DNA of 7,728 bases. Source: JBICHM01 sp043101835 (GTDB taxonomy: Bacteria > Planctomycetota > Phycisphaerae > Phycisphaerales > UBA1924). The translations under genes were made by a program, and so were the position numbers. Below the pieces are notes generated by a model. That model saw only the letters and a list, made by a program, of their open reading frames with translations. It made no database searches and was not told where the DNA came from. Shown in pieces: positions 1-5,617 of the stretch; within the stretch, counting starts at the first letter, position 1; each line of letters opens with the position of its first letter. The stretch lies in assembly GCA_043101835.1 (NCBI GenBank), contig JBICHM010000308.1, positions 1 to 7,728 on the forward strand. Direction: 5' to 3'.

Positions 1-239
1 TCCGCGAAGAACCGCTCGACCCCGCTTCGCGCGAGTGCGCCGGCGCCCGAAACCGCCGCCGTGGCCTCGATGCGCTCGAGGCCGTCGATCGGGTCCACAA
101 TGAAATCGCTCGAGATCGACGCGTTCGCGCTGTAGTTGTGGTCGAGTCGGGTGACCGACGGCCCCGCGCCGAGAGCAGGAGCCGCGAGCGCCAGCGAGAT
201 CGCTCCGGCGCCAAAAACCACTCTGGTGTTTGTCAGCAT
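1..239 (-). CDS. secreted protein of unknown family, N-terminal part only (runs off left edge)
   Basis: An open minus-strand frame begins at an ATG (bases 239-237) and has no stop before the window edge, giving 79 residues. The N-terminus is a clear signal peptide: MLTNTR, then a hydrophobic stretch (VVFGAGAISLALAAPA) and a likely type I cleavage site after ALG (about residue 24). The mature part starts GPSVTRLDHNYSANASIS and has no motif I recognise. An SD-like GGGGA lies 6 nt upstream of the ATG, and a candidate promoter at 309-337 gives a leader of about 63 nt. The rest of the protein is outside the window, so no function can be assigned. It is probably periplasmic or extracellular. The gene lies downstream of dus on the same strand, 180 bp away, and seems to have its own promoter. 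Confidence 0.72.
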   Translation of the reverse strand, partial: MLTNTRVVFGAGAISLALAAPALGAGPSVTRLDHNYSANASISSDFIVDPIDGLERIEATAAVSGAGALARSGVERFFA

Positions 240-280
240 CTTTGTCCCCGTCCGTGGCGGATCCCAACCGTGCGCTGCGT

Positions 281-301
281 GGCCCGCTGTGCAGACGGGC
301 C
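281..301 (-). promoter_or_regulatory. hairpin at the 5' end of the secreted-protein mRNA leader
   Basis: GGCCCG (281-286) and CGGGCC (296-301) form a perfect 6-bp stem with a 9-nt loop. If transcription starts near 302, this hairpin is at the extreme 5' end of the minus-strand leader, where such stems often stabilise mRNA. No riboswitch family is recognised. Confidence 0.25.
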
Positions 302-308
302 GCACGTG

Positions 309-337
309 AGTATGCCTCGGCGCGAGCGCCGAGCCAA
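309..337 (-). promoter_or_regulatory. candidate promoter of the secreted-protein gene
   Basis: On the minus strand, TTGGCT (337-332, 4 of 6 matches to TTGACA) is separated by exactly 17 bp from CATACT (314-309, 4 of 6 matches to TATAAT). Transcription would start near 302, giving a leader of about 63 nt before the ATG at 239. The spacer is almost filled by a perfect inverted repeat listed separately. Called by eye from consensus matching, with no transcript evidence. Confidence 0.4.
316..333. repeat. perfect 18-bp inverted repeat in a promoter spacer (possible operator)
   Basis: CTCGGCG (316-322) is followed by a 4-bp centre (CGAG) and its exact complement CGCCGAG (327-333). The repeat lies between the candidate -35 and -10 of the minus-strand promoter at 309-337 and overlaps the last two bases of the -35. 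This is a place where a dimeric regulator would block or remodel RNA polymerase. It lies upstream of the expected start, so it should not be in that transcript. GC-rich DNA produces such palindromes by chance, so regulator binding is inference. Confidence 0.4.
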
Positions 338-419
338 TACCAAAGTGCGTATCGGATCGGGGGCGTCTCGCACATTCGATCCAGCCGGCACAAGCGTTCG
401 GAATGCCCTACGCGGGGGG

Positions 420-1481
420 TCAGACGGCGGTTCTTACGGGGCCCTCGGCCGGGTAGGCCTGGTCGAGGAGGTCCAGCCAGTCGGCGAGGCTGCTGACGGC
501 GATGAAGCCCCGGCGGACCGTCTCCGCATCAGGGTGGTGTGCGCTGAACCGGACGCCGAACTTCCGCATGAGCATGCCTGCCCGCTTCTCGCCGTTGACC
601 GCGACGCAGAGACGGAAGTGCGACTCCAGCGTCTCGCGCTGCTCGGCGAGGGTCGGGAGCGCCGGCTCGCGTCCCGCCATCAGGTCCCGCGCCTGGCGGA
701 AGATCCACGGGTTGCCGATGCACCCCCGCGCAACGCTCACCGCATGGACGCCCGTGTAGGCGATCATCCTGAAGATATCCGGAGCGGTCCAGATATCGCC
801 CGAGCCAAAGACCACGCGATCGGGCCTGCGCGCCACGATGTCGCGCAGCGCCGTCCAGCGGCTCGGCCCCACATACTTCTGCTCCACCGTCCGCGCGTGC
901 ACGGTCACCCACGCGCAGCCGAGCTCGTACGCGCCATCAAAGATGCGCTCGAAGTTCAGGGCCATGTCGGGCGTGTCGTCGAACGACCGGCGCATCTTCA
1001 CGGTGACGGGCAGGCGATCGGGGACAGCGTCGCGCACCGCCCGGAGGATGTCGAGCGCGCCCTCGGGCTCGCGCAGCCAGTGCCCGCCGCGCGCCTTGCG
1101 CTTGATCTTCTTGACCGGGCAGGCGAGGTTCACATCGATCGCCTGGAACCCGCCGCCGGCGCCGAGCTCGCGCTCATTCCACGCGACCATCTTCTCGGCG
1201 GCCCGCGCCATCTCGTCGGGGTCGGAGCCCATGATCTGGCCGACGAGGGGGTGATCCTCTGCGGCCCCGGGCACGTTGTCGTGCAGCTCGCCGAGGTCGG
1301 CCTTCGCGAACCCACGACCGCCGGCGAGCAGGGTGCGGTCGAGCAGCGCCTCGGTGACGCAGCAGGGGCAGCCGTGGCGGCGCGCGACGATGCGCATCGC
1401 GGCGTCGGAATACCCGGCCAGGCCCGCCTGGAAGAAGGGCGCATCGAACCCCGGCACCGTCGCCGGCACGCGCGGATCCAT
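420..1481 (-). CDS. dus: tRNA-dihydrouridine synthase (Dus family, FMN-dependent)
   Basis: A protein of 353 residues from the ATG at 1481, normal for the family. Dus enzymes use FMN and NADPH to reduce uridine to dihydrouridine in tRNA, in the cytoplasm. The TIM-barrel hallmarks are in order: FFQAGLAGYSD (residues 16-26, the usual APMAGYTD), DVNLACP with the catalytic cysteine at C121, VTVKMR with K162, VTVHART with H195 and R197, the phosphate-binding FGSGDI (225-230) and ARGCIGNPW (251-259), and then the C-terminal helical part with RKFGVRFSAHHP. After the cysteine the text is PVKKIKRKARGGHW rather than the common PAKKV...GSALL, a subgroup variant. There is no SD before ATG 1481. An in-frame GTG at 1583 would add 34 residues and lies where a TATAGT -10 element would start a leaderless mRNA, so the start is uncertain. 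The gene is divergent from the lipoprotein gene at 1602. The member of the family (A, B or C) cannot be told from here. Confidence 0.93.
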   Translation of the reverse strand: MDPRVPATVPGFDAPFFQAGLAGYSDAAMRIVARRHGCPCCVTEALLDRTLLAGGRGFAKADLGELHDNVPGAAEDHPLVGQIMGSDPDEMARAAEKMVAWNERELGAGGGFQAIDVNLACPVKKIKRKARGGHWLREPEGALDILRAVRDAVPDRLPVTVKMRRSFDDTPDMALNFERIFDGAYELGCAWVTVHARTVEQKYVGPSRWTALRDIVARRPDRVVFGSGDIWTAPDIFRMIAYTGVHAVSVARGCIGNPWIFRQARDLMAGREPALPTLAEQRETLESHFRLCVAVNGEKRAGMLMRKFGVRFSAHHPDAETVRRGFIAVSSLADWLDLLDQAYPAEGPVRTAV

Positions 1482-1566
1482 CCGGAATGCGCGCGCAACC
1501 GTCGCGGGATCGATCGTCTCCAGGCCCGGCGCCACCGGCGGCGACGGGGCCGTCGCATTCGCGCTG

Positions 1567-1602
1567 TTGCTCTCGCAGCCCACGGGGTGGACTATACGCC
1601 CA
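1567..1602 (+). promoter_or_regulatory. candidate leaderless promoter of the small lipoprotein gene, sharing its -10 with dus
   Basis: On the plus strand, TTGCTC (1567-1572), a 17-bp spacer and GACTAT (1590-1595) place the transcription start 7 nt on, at the ATG itself (1602). The same ACTATA (1591-1596) reads TATAGT on the minus strand, a 5 of 6 match to TATAAT. It would start transcription toward dus near 1584, next to the alternative GTG at 1583. The -35 on the minus side is poor. The bases are visible; use as a promoter is inferred. Confidence 0.35.
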
Positions 1603-2051
1603 TGCCGACACGCCCCCGACTCCATCTCGTCGCGGCTGCAGCGCTCGCCGCGGCGTCGCTTCCCGCCTGCACCACGGCGCGCGTCCAGACCCTCGACGGG
1701 CGCGCGTTTCCGGGCCAGATCGAGCAGCTTGATGTGCTCGACGTGCAGGTGTTCCAGGAGGCGCAGTCGATTCGGTTCACCAACACCACAGCGAGACCGC
1801 TCGGGCCCGGCTGGGTGTGGCTGAACGCCTGGTACAGCGCGCCCATCGATCGGATCGAGGTCGGCGGCACGCTCGAGATTCCGTTGCGGGACTTCCGCGA
1901 TGAGTTCGGTCAGCGACCGCGCGCCGGGGGCTTCTGGGCTGCGCGCGACGCGATCGACGTCGTGCTCGTGCAACTCGAGCGCACGAACGGCCCCGGCGGG
2001 GCCTCGGAACTCTTCGGCATGGTTGTCGTCGGCGACGATCCCGACCGCTGA
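1602..2051 (+). CDS. small lipoprotein of unknown family
   Basis: A protein of 149 residues. After MPTRPR comes a hydrophobic signal segment (LHLVAAAALAAASLPA) and a lipobox LPAC with the lipidated cysteine at C23, so the mature protein should be anchored in a membrane facing the periplasm. The mature part is about 126 residues, beta-rich by eye. It has a polar N-terminal region (VQTLDGRAFPGQIEQLDVL), then SIRFTNTTARPLGPGWVWLN, suggestive of an immunoglobulin-like or C2-like sandwich, and an acidic end (VGDDPDR). There are no catalytic motifs. The ATG is chosen because the frame upstream is the shadow of dus and because it sits directly before the signal peptide; there is no SD. It is followed by a convergent small RNA terminator about 40 bp after its stop. 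Function unknown. Confidence 0.8.
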   Translation: MPTRPRLHLVAAAALAAASLPACTTARVQTLDGRAFPGQIEQLDVLDVQVFQEAQSIRFTNTTARPLGPGWVWLNAWYSAPIDRIEVGGTLEIPLRDFRDEFGQRPRAGGFWAARDAIDVVLVQLERTNGPGGASELFGMVVVGDDPDR

Positions 2052-2089
2052 CGCGCCGGATCAGGCGGCGTGCGACCGAGGCGGCGCAT

Positions 2090-2125
2090 GAAAAAACCCA
2101 CCATGCCGGGGGAAGCACGGTGGGT
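2090..2125 (-). terminator. intrinsic terminator, minus strand
   Basis: On the minus strand, ACCCACCGTGC (2125-2115) pairs over 11 bp with GCATGGTGGGT (2106-2096), with one G-U wobble in the RNA. The 8-nt loop is followed at once by a run of T (2096-2091). Read on the plus strand, the wobble becomes an A-C mismatch and there is no U-tract after the hairpin. The terminator is therefore directional and does not serve the lipoprotein gene. Confidence 0.75.
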
Positions 2126-2144
2126 AGGAGGGAAGAAACACGTC
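2090..2144 (-). ncRNA. putative small RNA with anti-Shine-Dalgarno 5' tail
   Basis: A short transcription unit on the minus strand, convergent to the small lipoprotein gene. A good promoter (2151-2178) predicts a start near 2144, and an intrinsic terminator ends it near 2090, about 55 nt in all. The unpaired 5' part (2144-2126) is GACGUGUUUCUUCCCUCCU. Its UUCCCUCCU is complementary to AGGAGGGAA, a strong SD-type sequence. The rest is the terminator hairpin with a loop containing CCCCC. C-rich single-stranded motifs next to a terminator stem are known in translation-blocking small RNAs such as staphylococcal RsaE. It matches no RNA family I know (not 4.5S, 6S, tmRNA or RNase P). It could instead be only the terminator of a longer antisense transcript. 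Confidence 0.45.
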
Positions 2145-2150
2145 GCCACC

Positions 2151-2178
2151 AGTATACGAACCGCCCCACGCGGAGCAA
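2151..2178 (-). promoter_or_regulatory. candidate promoter of the small RNA
   Basis: On the minus strand, TTGCTC (2178-2173) is followed by a 16-bp spacer and TATACT (2156-2151, 5 of 6 matches to TATAAT). The predicted start is near 2144. It lies entirely in non-coding DNA and points straight at the terminator, which is why it is read as the promoter of a short RNA. Confidence 0.45.
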
Positions 2179-2204
2179 GCAGAATCCGGCCGGACGCACG
2201 GGTT

Positions 2205-2277
2205 GGGGGAAACCCCCTGATAAGGGTGCGGTGGGGCCGCCATCGCTGATGAATCCCCCGGGTTCCCGGGCCGATGG
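2205..2277 (+). other. GC-rich, probably structured leader upstream of the receiver gene
   Basis: The non-coding stretch 2145-2341 before the receiver gene holds several perfect inverted repeats. GGGGG-AAA-CCCCC lies at 2205-2217. CCATCG (2240-2245) pairs with CGATGG (2272-2277), enclosing an inner stem CCCGG (2257-2261) and CCGGG (2266-2270). If transcribed on the plus strand these would fold, and could form a regulatory leader. I cannot match it to a known riboswitch, and I found no convincing plus-strand promoter in it. Confidence 0.3.
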
Positions 2278-2341
2278 ACCGGGGAGCGGTTCGGCGTGTG
2301 CCGGCCGCGCTTCGCGCCCACGGGCTGGCAGGGGTTCGAGC

Positions 2342-2725
2342 ATGCGCGCACTGGTGATCGATGACTCCGCGCCGATGCGGGCGATCCTTCGCTCGGTTCT
2401 TCGGGACGCGGGCTTTGTCTGCATCGAGGAGTGCGCCGACGGCCAGGATGCGCTCAGCCGCGTTGGTGCGGTGGCGCCGGACCTGGTGCTGGTCGATCTC
2501 GACCTGCCGGTCGTCGATGGCATCGCCTTCCTTCGCGCGTACCGAGCCTCCGGCGGGCGCGCTCCGGCGATCATGGTGACCGGCGATGCGTCGCGCGAGC
2601 GTGTGGTGGAGGCGATCGATGCGGGGGCCGCCTCGTACATCGTCAAGCCGTTCCACCCGTCGACGCTGCGCGAGCGGATCGCGCAGGCCGTCGCGATTCC
2701 GGCAGGCGCGGGTGCGGCAGCGTGA
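2342..2725 (+). CDS. stand-alone CheY-like response regulator receiver
   Basis: A protein of 127 residues, the length of a single receiver domain with no output domain. All signature residues are present: the acidic pair D7-D8 (VIDD), the phosphoacceptor D52 in VDLDLPVVDG, the switch residues T80 (IMVTGDAS) and Y99, and the conserved lysine K102 in VKPF. It should be phosphorylated by a histidine kinase that is not in the window, and should act by protein-protein contact in the cytoplasm, as CheY or Spo0F do. The ATG is preceded by AGGGG with 7 nt spacing, the clearest SD in the window, and the ORF upstream of it is not domain sequence. The next gene (FapA type) starts 20 nt after the stop, or overlaps it by 4 nt (GTGA) if the alternative start is used, so the two are probably one operon. 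A chemotaxis CheY is possible but no other che gene is visible. Confidence 0.93.
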   Translation: MRALVIDDSAPMRAILRSVLRDAGFVCIEECADGQDALSRVGAVAPDLVLVDLDLPVVDGIAFLRAYRASGGRAPAIMVTGDASRERVVEAIDAGAASYIVKPFHPSTLRERIAQAVAIPAGAGAAA

Positions 2726-2745
2726 GCGCCGGCCCCGAGCACAGC

Positions 2746-4134
2746 ATGGTCCGCGTGGTCGTGCCGACTGATGGCATGACGGCGACGCTCACGCTTCTGG
2801 CGTGCGCTGCGAACGCGTGCCCGGGCGTCGAGACGTGCATCGGCGCGCTGCGCGAGAAGGAAGTTGTCGTCGATGACAACGTGGAGTTCCGGGTCCGCGA
2901 GCTCGTCGAGGAACACGGCGCGGATCCGACTACGGAGCACGAAGCCGTAGTGGCGGCCGGCCGCGAGCCGGCGCACGGTCGCGATGGCAGTTTCGAACTC
3001 GTCGAACGATTGGCCGCGCAGCTCGAGCCCACACCGTCGCATGATGAGGACGAGCCGGTCGATTACTACAACCGGAAGAGCTTCCACGTCGTGCGCGCGG
3101 GGGAGACGATCGGGCGCCTCGTGGAGCCGACCGCGGGCCGCGCCGGCCTCACTGTCGCCGGCAAGGAAATCGCGCCGCGCACAGGCAAGGCGTGCGAGGT
3201 GCGCGTCGAGGACGGGGCGTCGCTCCAGGGCGATCTCATCGTCGCCGACGTCACCGGCGCGCTCCGGCACGAGGGCGGCGCGATCGGTGTCGACGAAGTG
3301 CTCGAGATCAGCGGCCCGGTCGATTACGAGACGGGGAACATCGAGTTCCCCGGCGATGTCATCGTCCGCGAGGGCGTCTGTGATTGCTTTCGCGTCGTCG
3401 GCGAGCGCGATGTCACCGTCCTCGGCGTCGTTGAGGCGGCGACGATCCGGGCCGAGCGTGACGCGAGCCTTCTGGGCGGGATGGCAGGGCGCGAGAAGGG
3501 CGAACTGTCCGTCGGGCGTGATCTCGAGGCCCGCTACCTGGGCATGGTCAGCGGCGTCGTCGGGCGCCACGCGACCGTCGAACGCGAGGTCGTCGATTGC
3601 GATCTCGAGGTCCGCGGCCGGTTCCACGGCGAGCGGTGCGCGATCGTCGGTGGCCGGCTCGCCATTCGCGCTTCCAGCGAGGTCGGCGAGATCGGGCGCT
3701 ACTCGGGGGTGCGCACCGAGGTGGTGATCGGCCGGGCGCCGAGCGCTGAGCGGCTCGCGAGCAAGGCGTCCGGGCTGCTCGAGTCGATCCGAAAGCATGA
3801 GGAGCAGGCCCGGGCGCGCGGGGGGCCGGGCGCGCATGGCGACCACGCCGGCATGCGCGACAGACTCAGCGGCGCCGTCGATGCGCTCCGCTCCCGATTC
3901 ACTCCGGCGCGAGACATCCGCCTCCAGGTGCTCCGTCAGATCCACGCCGGGTCGGTCATCTACATCGGGGGCTTCGAGCTGGCGATCACGCGCACGCTGC
4001 GCGGGCCGCTGTCGGTGTCGATGGACCTGGGCGGATTCCCGCGGATCGTCGACGCCAGCGGGAAGCCCCTCGAGACGACCTCCTTCGGGAAGCTCCGGTC
4101 GCTCGACGACGGCGCCGGCGAGCAGGCCGCCTGA
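2746..4134 (+). CDS. fapA: FapA family protein (DUF342, polymer-forming beta-helix)
   Basis: A protein of 462 residues from ATG 2746. It follows the FapA/DUF342 pattern throughout. The N-terminal domain carries VAAGREPAHGRDG (residues 69-81). D106-Y107-Y108 begins the core, followed by a long right-handed beta-helix with the family signature VDYETGNIEFPGDVIV (192-207) and repeated G-D-V / A-x-I-x-A turns. A short charged helical segment after residue 330 replaces the usual longer coiled coil. The end carries the closing AGSVIYIGGFELAI (Y406 to I413). FapA proteins are cytoplasmic and are linked to polar flagellum assembly and surface polysaccharide or signalling control in some bacteria; the biochemical role is not settled. 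An alternative GTG at 2722 overlaps the receiver stop as GTGA and would give 470 residues, with translational coupling; neither start has an SD. The receiver next door is a likely regulator or partner, by inference. Confidence 0.85.
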   Translation: MVRVVVPTDGMTATLTLLACAANACPGVETCIGALREKEVVVDDNVEFRVRELVEEHGADPTTEHEAVVAAGREPAHGRDGSFELVERLAAQLEPTPSHDEDEPVDYYNRKSFHVVRAGETIGRLVEPTAGRAGLTVAGKEIAPRTGKACEVRVEDGASLQGDLIVADVTGALRHEGGAIGVDEVLEISGPVDYETGNIEFPGDVIVREGVCDCFRVVGERDVTVLGVVEAATIRAERDASLLGGMAGREKGELSVGRDLEARYLGMVSGVVGRHATVEREVVDCDLEVRGRFHGERCAIVGGRLAIRASSEVGEIGRYSGVRTEVVIGRAPSAERLASKASGLLESIRKHEEQARARGGPGAHGDHAGMRDRLSGAVDALRSRFTPARDIRLQVLRQIHAGSVIYIGGFELAITRTLRGPLSVSMDLGGFPRIVDASGKPLETTSFGKLRSLDDGAGEQAA

Positions 4135-4161
4135 CCGAAGGCGAACATCAACGATCGGCAG

Positions 4162-4190
4162 TGGACAAGGCGCCTCGTCGGTGGTGTGAT
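4162..4190 (+). promoter_or_regulatory. candidate promoter of the CX4CH protein gene
   Basis: TGGACA (4162-4167, 5 of 6 matches to TTGACA) is separated by 17 bp from TGTGAT (4185-4190, 4 of 6 matches to TATAAT). Transcription would start near 4197, only about 3 nt before the ATG at 4200, so the mRNA would be nearly leaderless. This agrees with the absence of an SD. Confidence 0.35.
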
Positions 4191-4199
4191 TCAGACGAC

Positions 4200-5495
4200 A
4201 TGGCGCAACCACTCCACCTCTTCCGGGTCAACGGCCTGCGCGTGCTGAGCGCGGCGGGCATCCTCACAGTCGGCGCGATCGCCTTCGCGCAGCAGCAGGA
4301 GCGGGCCGAGCCGCCGCCTGCGGAGCGCCAGGCGCCGGCGCAGGAGGAGCGGCAGGTCCGGGTCTTCCTCGTCGGTGGTCAGCGGATCGATGGCGTCCTC
4401 GTCGAGGAGCGGGACGATGCGATCATCGTTCGTATCAGCGGCGTCGACACCACCATCGCGCGTGAGCACATCGATCGCATCACCGTCGAGCGACCCGCGA
4501 TCGACCGCTACCGCGAGATGCGCCGGCTGATCGCCGACGACGACATCGACCGACGCCTGATTCTCATCGACTGGATGCGCGCCGAGAATCTTCTCGACGA
4601 GGCCCGGTTGGAGATCGAGCAGGTCCTCGAGCGCGAGCCGGCCAACGGCGACGCCCTGCGCCTGTCGCGACTGATCGATGAGCAAATCTCGCTTCGGGAT
4701 CGGCGCGAGGCGGACGGGGCGCCGCTCATCCCGCCGCGCACGCCGGCGCGCGCGATGCGCCGCCCGCCCGCCGCCGATTTCCCGCTTGTCTCGGACGCGG
4801 ACGCGAACCTCATCAAACTGCTCGAAGTGAACCTCGCCGATCCGCCGCGCATGGTGATCGAGCGCGAGACGGTCGACAAACTGATCACCGGCTACCGGGG
4901 GCGCGCGGGCATTCCGCGGCGCGAGGCGGAGGATCAGGCGTTCCGCCGTCTGCCCGCGGGCGAGATTTTGCGCGCGATGTTCGAGGTGCGGGCGCGCGAC
5001 CTGTATCCCGAGGTTGAGGTGATCGATCTGCCCGAGTCGCTGCGCCTGTTCCGCGACCATGTGAACTCGACATGGCTCGTGAACGGCTGCGCGACGACCG
5101 CCTGCCACGGCGGACTCGACGCTGGCGACTTCCTGCTGTTCAACCGGGCGCCGACGAGCGATCGGTCGTTCCTCACGAATCTGCTCATCCTCGAGCGGTA
5201 TCGCACGAGCGACGGCAGGGCGCTCATCGACTATGTGCGCCCGGAGCAGTCGCTGCTGCTGCAACTCGCGATCACGCCCAAGCTGTCATCCAGCCCGCAC
5301 CCGGATGTGCCCGGCTACCGCCCGGTCTTCCTGTCGTCGCGTTCGCGTCGCTACGCGCAGACGGTGGGCTGGATCGAGTCGATGCACCTGCCGCGCCCGG
5401 CGTACCCGGTGGAGTACAGGCCGCCGGCTCCCGCCGACTTCGTGGATCCTGCGGACGCCGACCCCGGACGCACCGGGGAACCGGGCGACCGCTGA
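4200..5495 (+). CDS. secreted protein with a CX4CH haem-type motif, unknown family
   Basis: A protein of 431 residues from ATG 4200. A signal peptide (LRVLSAAGILTVGAIAFA, likely cleaved after A30) indicates export. A proline/glutamine-rich linker leads to a small beta-barrel-like region at about 52-100 (VFLVGGQRIDGVLVEE), then a helical stretch with TPR-like character (about 105-165). The C-terminal domain holds NGCATTACHGGLDAGDF, with C297, C302 and H303. This is CX4CH rather than the standard CXXCH of c-type haem attachment. CX4CH does bind haem covalently in some multihaem cytochromes such as cytochrome c3. A methionine at M395 (WIESMHLPRP) could be the distal ligand. The HGG-x-DAGDF-x-L context resembles the CHG region of planctomycete cytochrome-like domains. 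The GTG at 4161 is rejected as start because it would bury the signal peptide behind 13 charged residues. The role is probably periplasmic electron transfer or haem binding, by inference. Confidence 0.8.
   Translation: MAQPLHLFRVNGLRVLSAAGILTVGAIAFAQQQERAEPPPAERQAPAQEERQVRVFLVGGQRIDGVLVEERDDAIIVRISGVDTTIAREHIDRITVERPAIDRYREMRRLIADDDIDRRLILIDWMRAENLLDEARLEIEQVLEREPANGDALRLSRLIDEQISLRDRREADGAPLIPPRTPARAMRRPPAADFPLVSDADANLIKLLEVNLADPPRMVIERETVDKLITGYRGRAGIPRREAEDQAFRRLPAGEILRAMFEVRARDLYPEVEVIDLPESLRLFRDHVNSTWLVNGCATTACHGGLDAGDFLLFNRAPTSDRSFLTNLLILERYRTSDGRALIDYVRPEQSLLLQLAITPKLSSSPHPDVPGYRPVFLSSRSRRYAQTVGWIESMHLPRPAYPVEYRPPAPADFVDPADADPGRTGEPGDR
5462..5478 (+). repeat. perfect 6-bp hairpin at the end of the CX4CH protein gene
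   Basis: CCCCGG (5462-5467) pairs with CCGGGG (5473-5478) around ACGCA, 15 bp before the stop codon of the upstream gene. There is no U-tract after it, so it is not a classic terminator. It could still slow 3' degradation or polymerase. Confidence 0.3.
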
Positions 5496-5524
5496 CTGCG
5501 TAGTCGTAGCGCAGGCCGGCCCTT

Positions 5525-5533
5525 TGCTACACT
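5525..5533 (+). promoter_or_regulatory. candidate extended -10 promoter of the coiled-coil lipoprotein gene
   Basis: TGCTACACT (5525-5533) is an extended -10 element (TGn then TACACT, 4 of 6 matches to TATAAT). No good -35 lies 17-18 bp upstream, as is common for extended -10 promoters. A start near 5540 gives a leader of about 78 nt before the GTG at 5618. Confidence 0.4.
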
Positions 5534-5617
5534 GCCCGGCCCCCGGTGTCGGTTCGCGCGGACGCGTCAGGTGCATCCGAGCCGGCCCCTGACCGAGGCT
5601 CTGAGAGAGGTTCCACC

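Noticed and set aside
138..1601. plus-strand open frame running into the small lipoprotein gene
   Set aside because: It is antisense to dus and to the secreted-protein gene. Only the last 149 codons from ATG 1602 have protein-like features (signal peptide and lipobox).
2090..2340. known structured RNAs (4.5S SRP RNA, 6S, tmRNA, RNase P, tRNA) in the 290-bp gap
   Set aside because: None of their conserved sequence elements is present on either strand.
2061..2351. 96-codon minus-strand frame over the small RNA region
   Set aside because: The translation is Pro/Ser/Arg-rich with no homology I recognise, and the terminator hairpin lies inside it. An RNA gene explains the region better.
4161..4199. 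GTG at 4161 as start of the CX4CH protein
   Set aside because: It would add 13 charged residues before a clean signal peptide and overlaps the candidate -35 box.
1777..4212. 811-codon minus-strand open frame across the receiver and FapA genes
   Set aside because: It is antisense to two well-recognised proteins and to the non-coding gap; its translation is low-complexity Arg/Ala/Asp-rich text with no motif. It is a GC-composition shadow.
4191..5264. 357-codon minus-strand frame opposite the CX4CH protein
   Set aside because: Antisense shadow rich in Arg, Leu, Asp and Ala; the plus strand carries a signal peptide and a haem-type motif.
5462..5478. hairpin as an intrinsic terminator for the CX4CH gene
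   Set aside because: It lies inside the coding sequence and has no U-tract.
5546..5617. GTG at 5546 as start of the coiled-coil lipoprotein
   Set aside because: It lacks an SD and would put 24 polar residues before the signal peptide, while GTG 5618 has AGAGAGG at the right distance.
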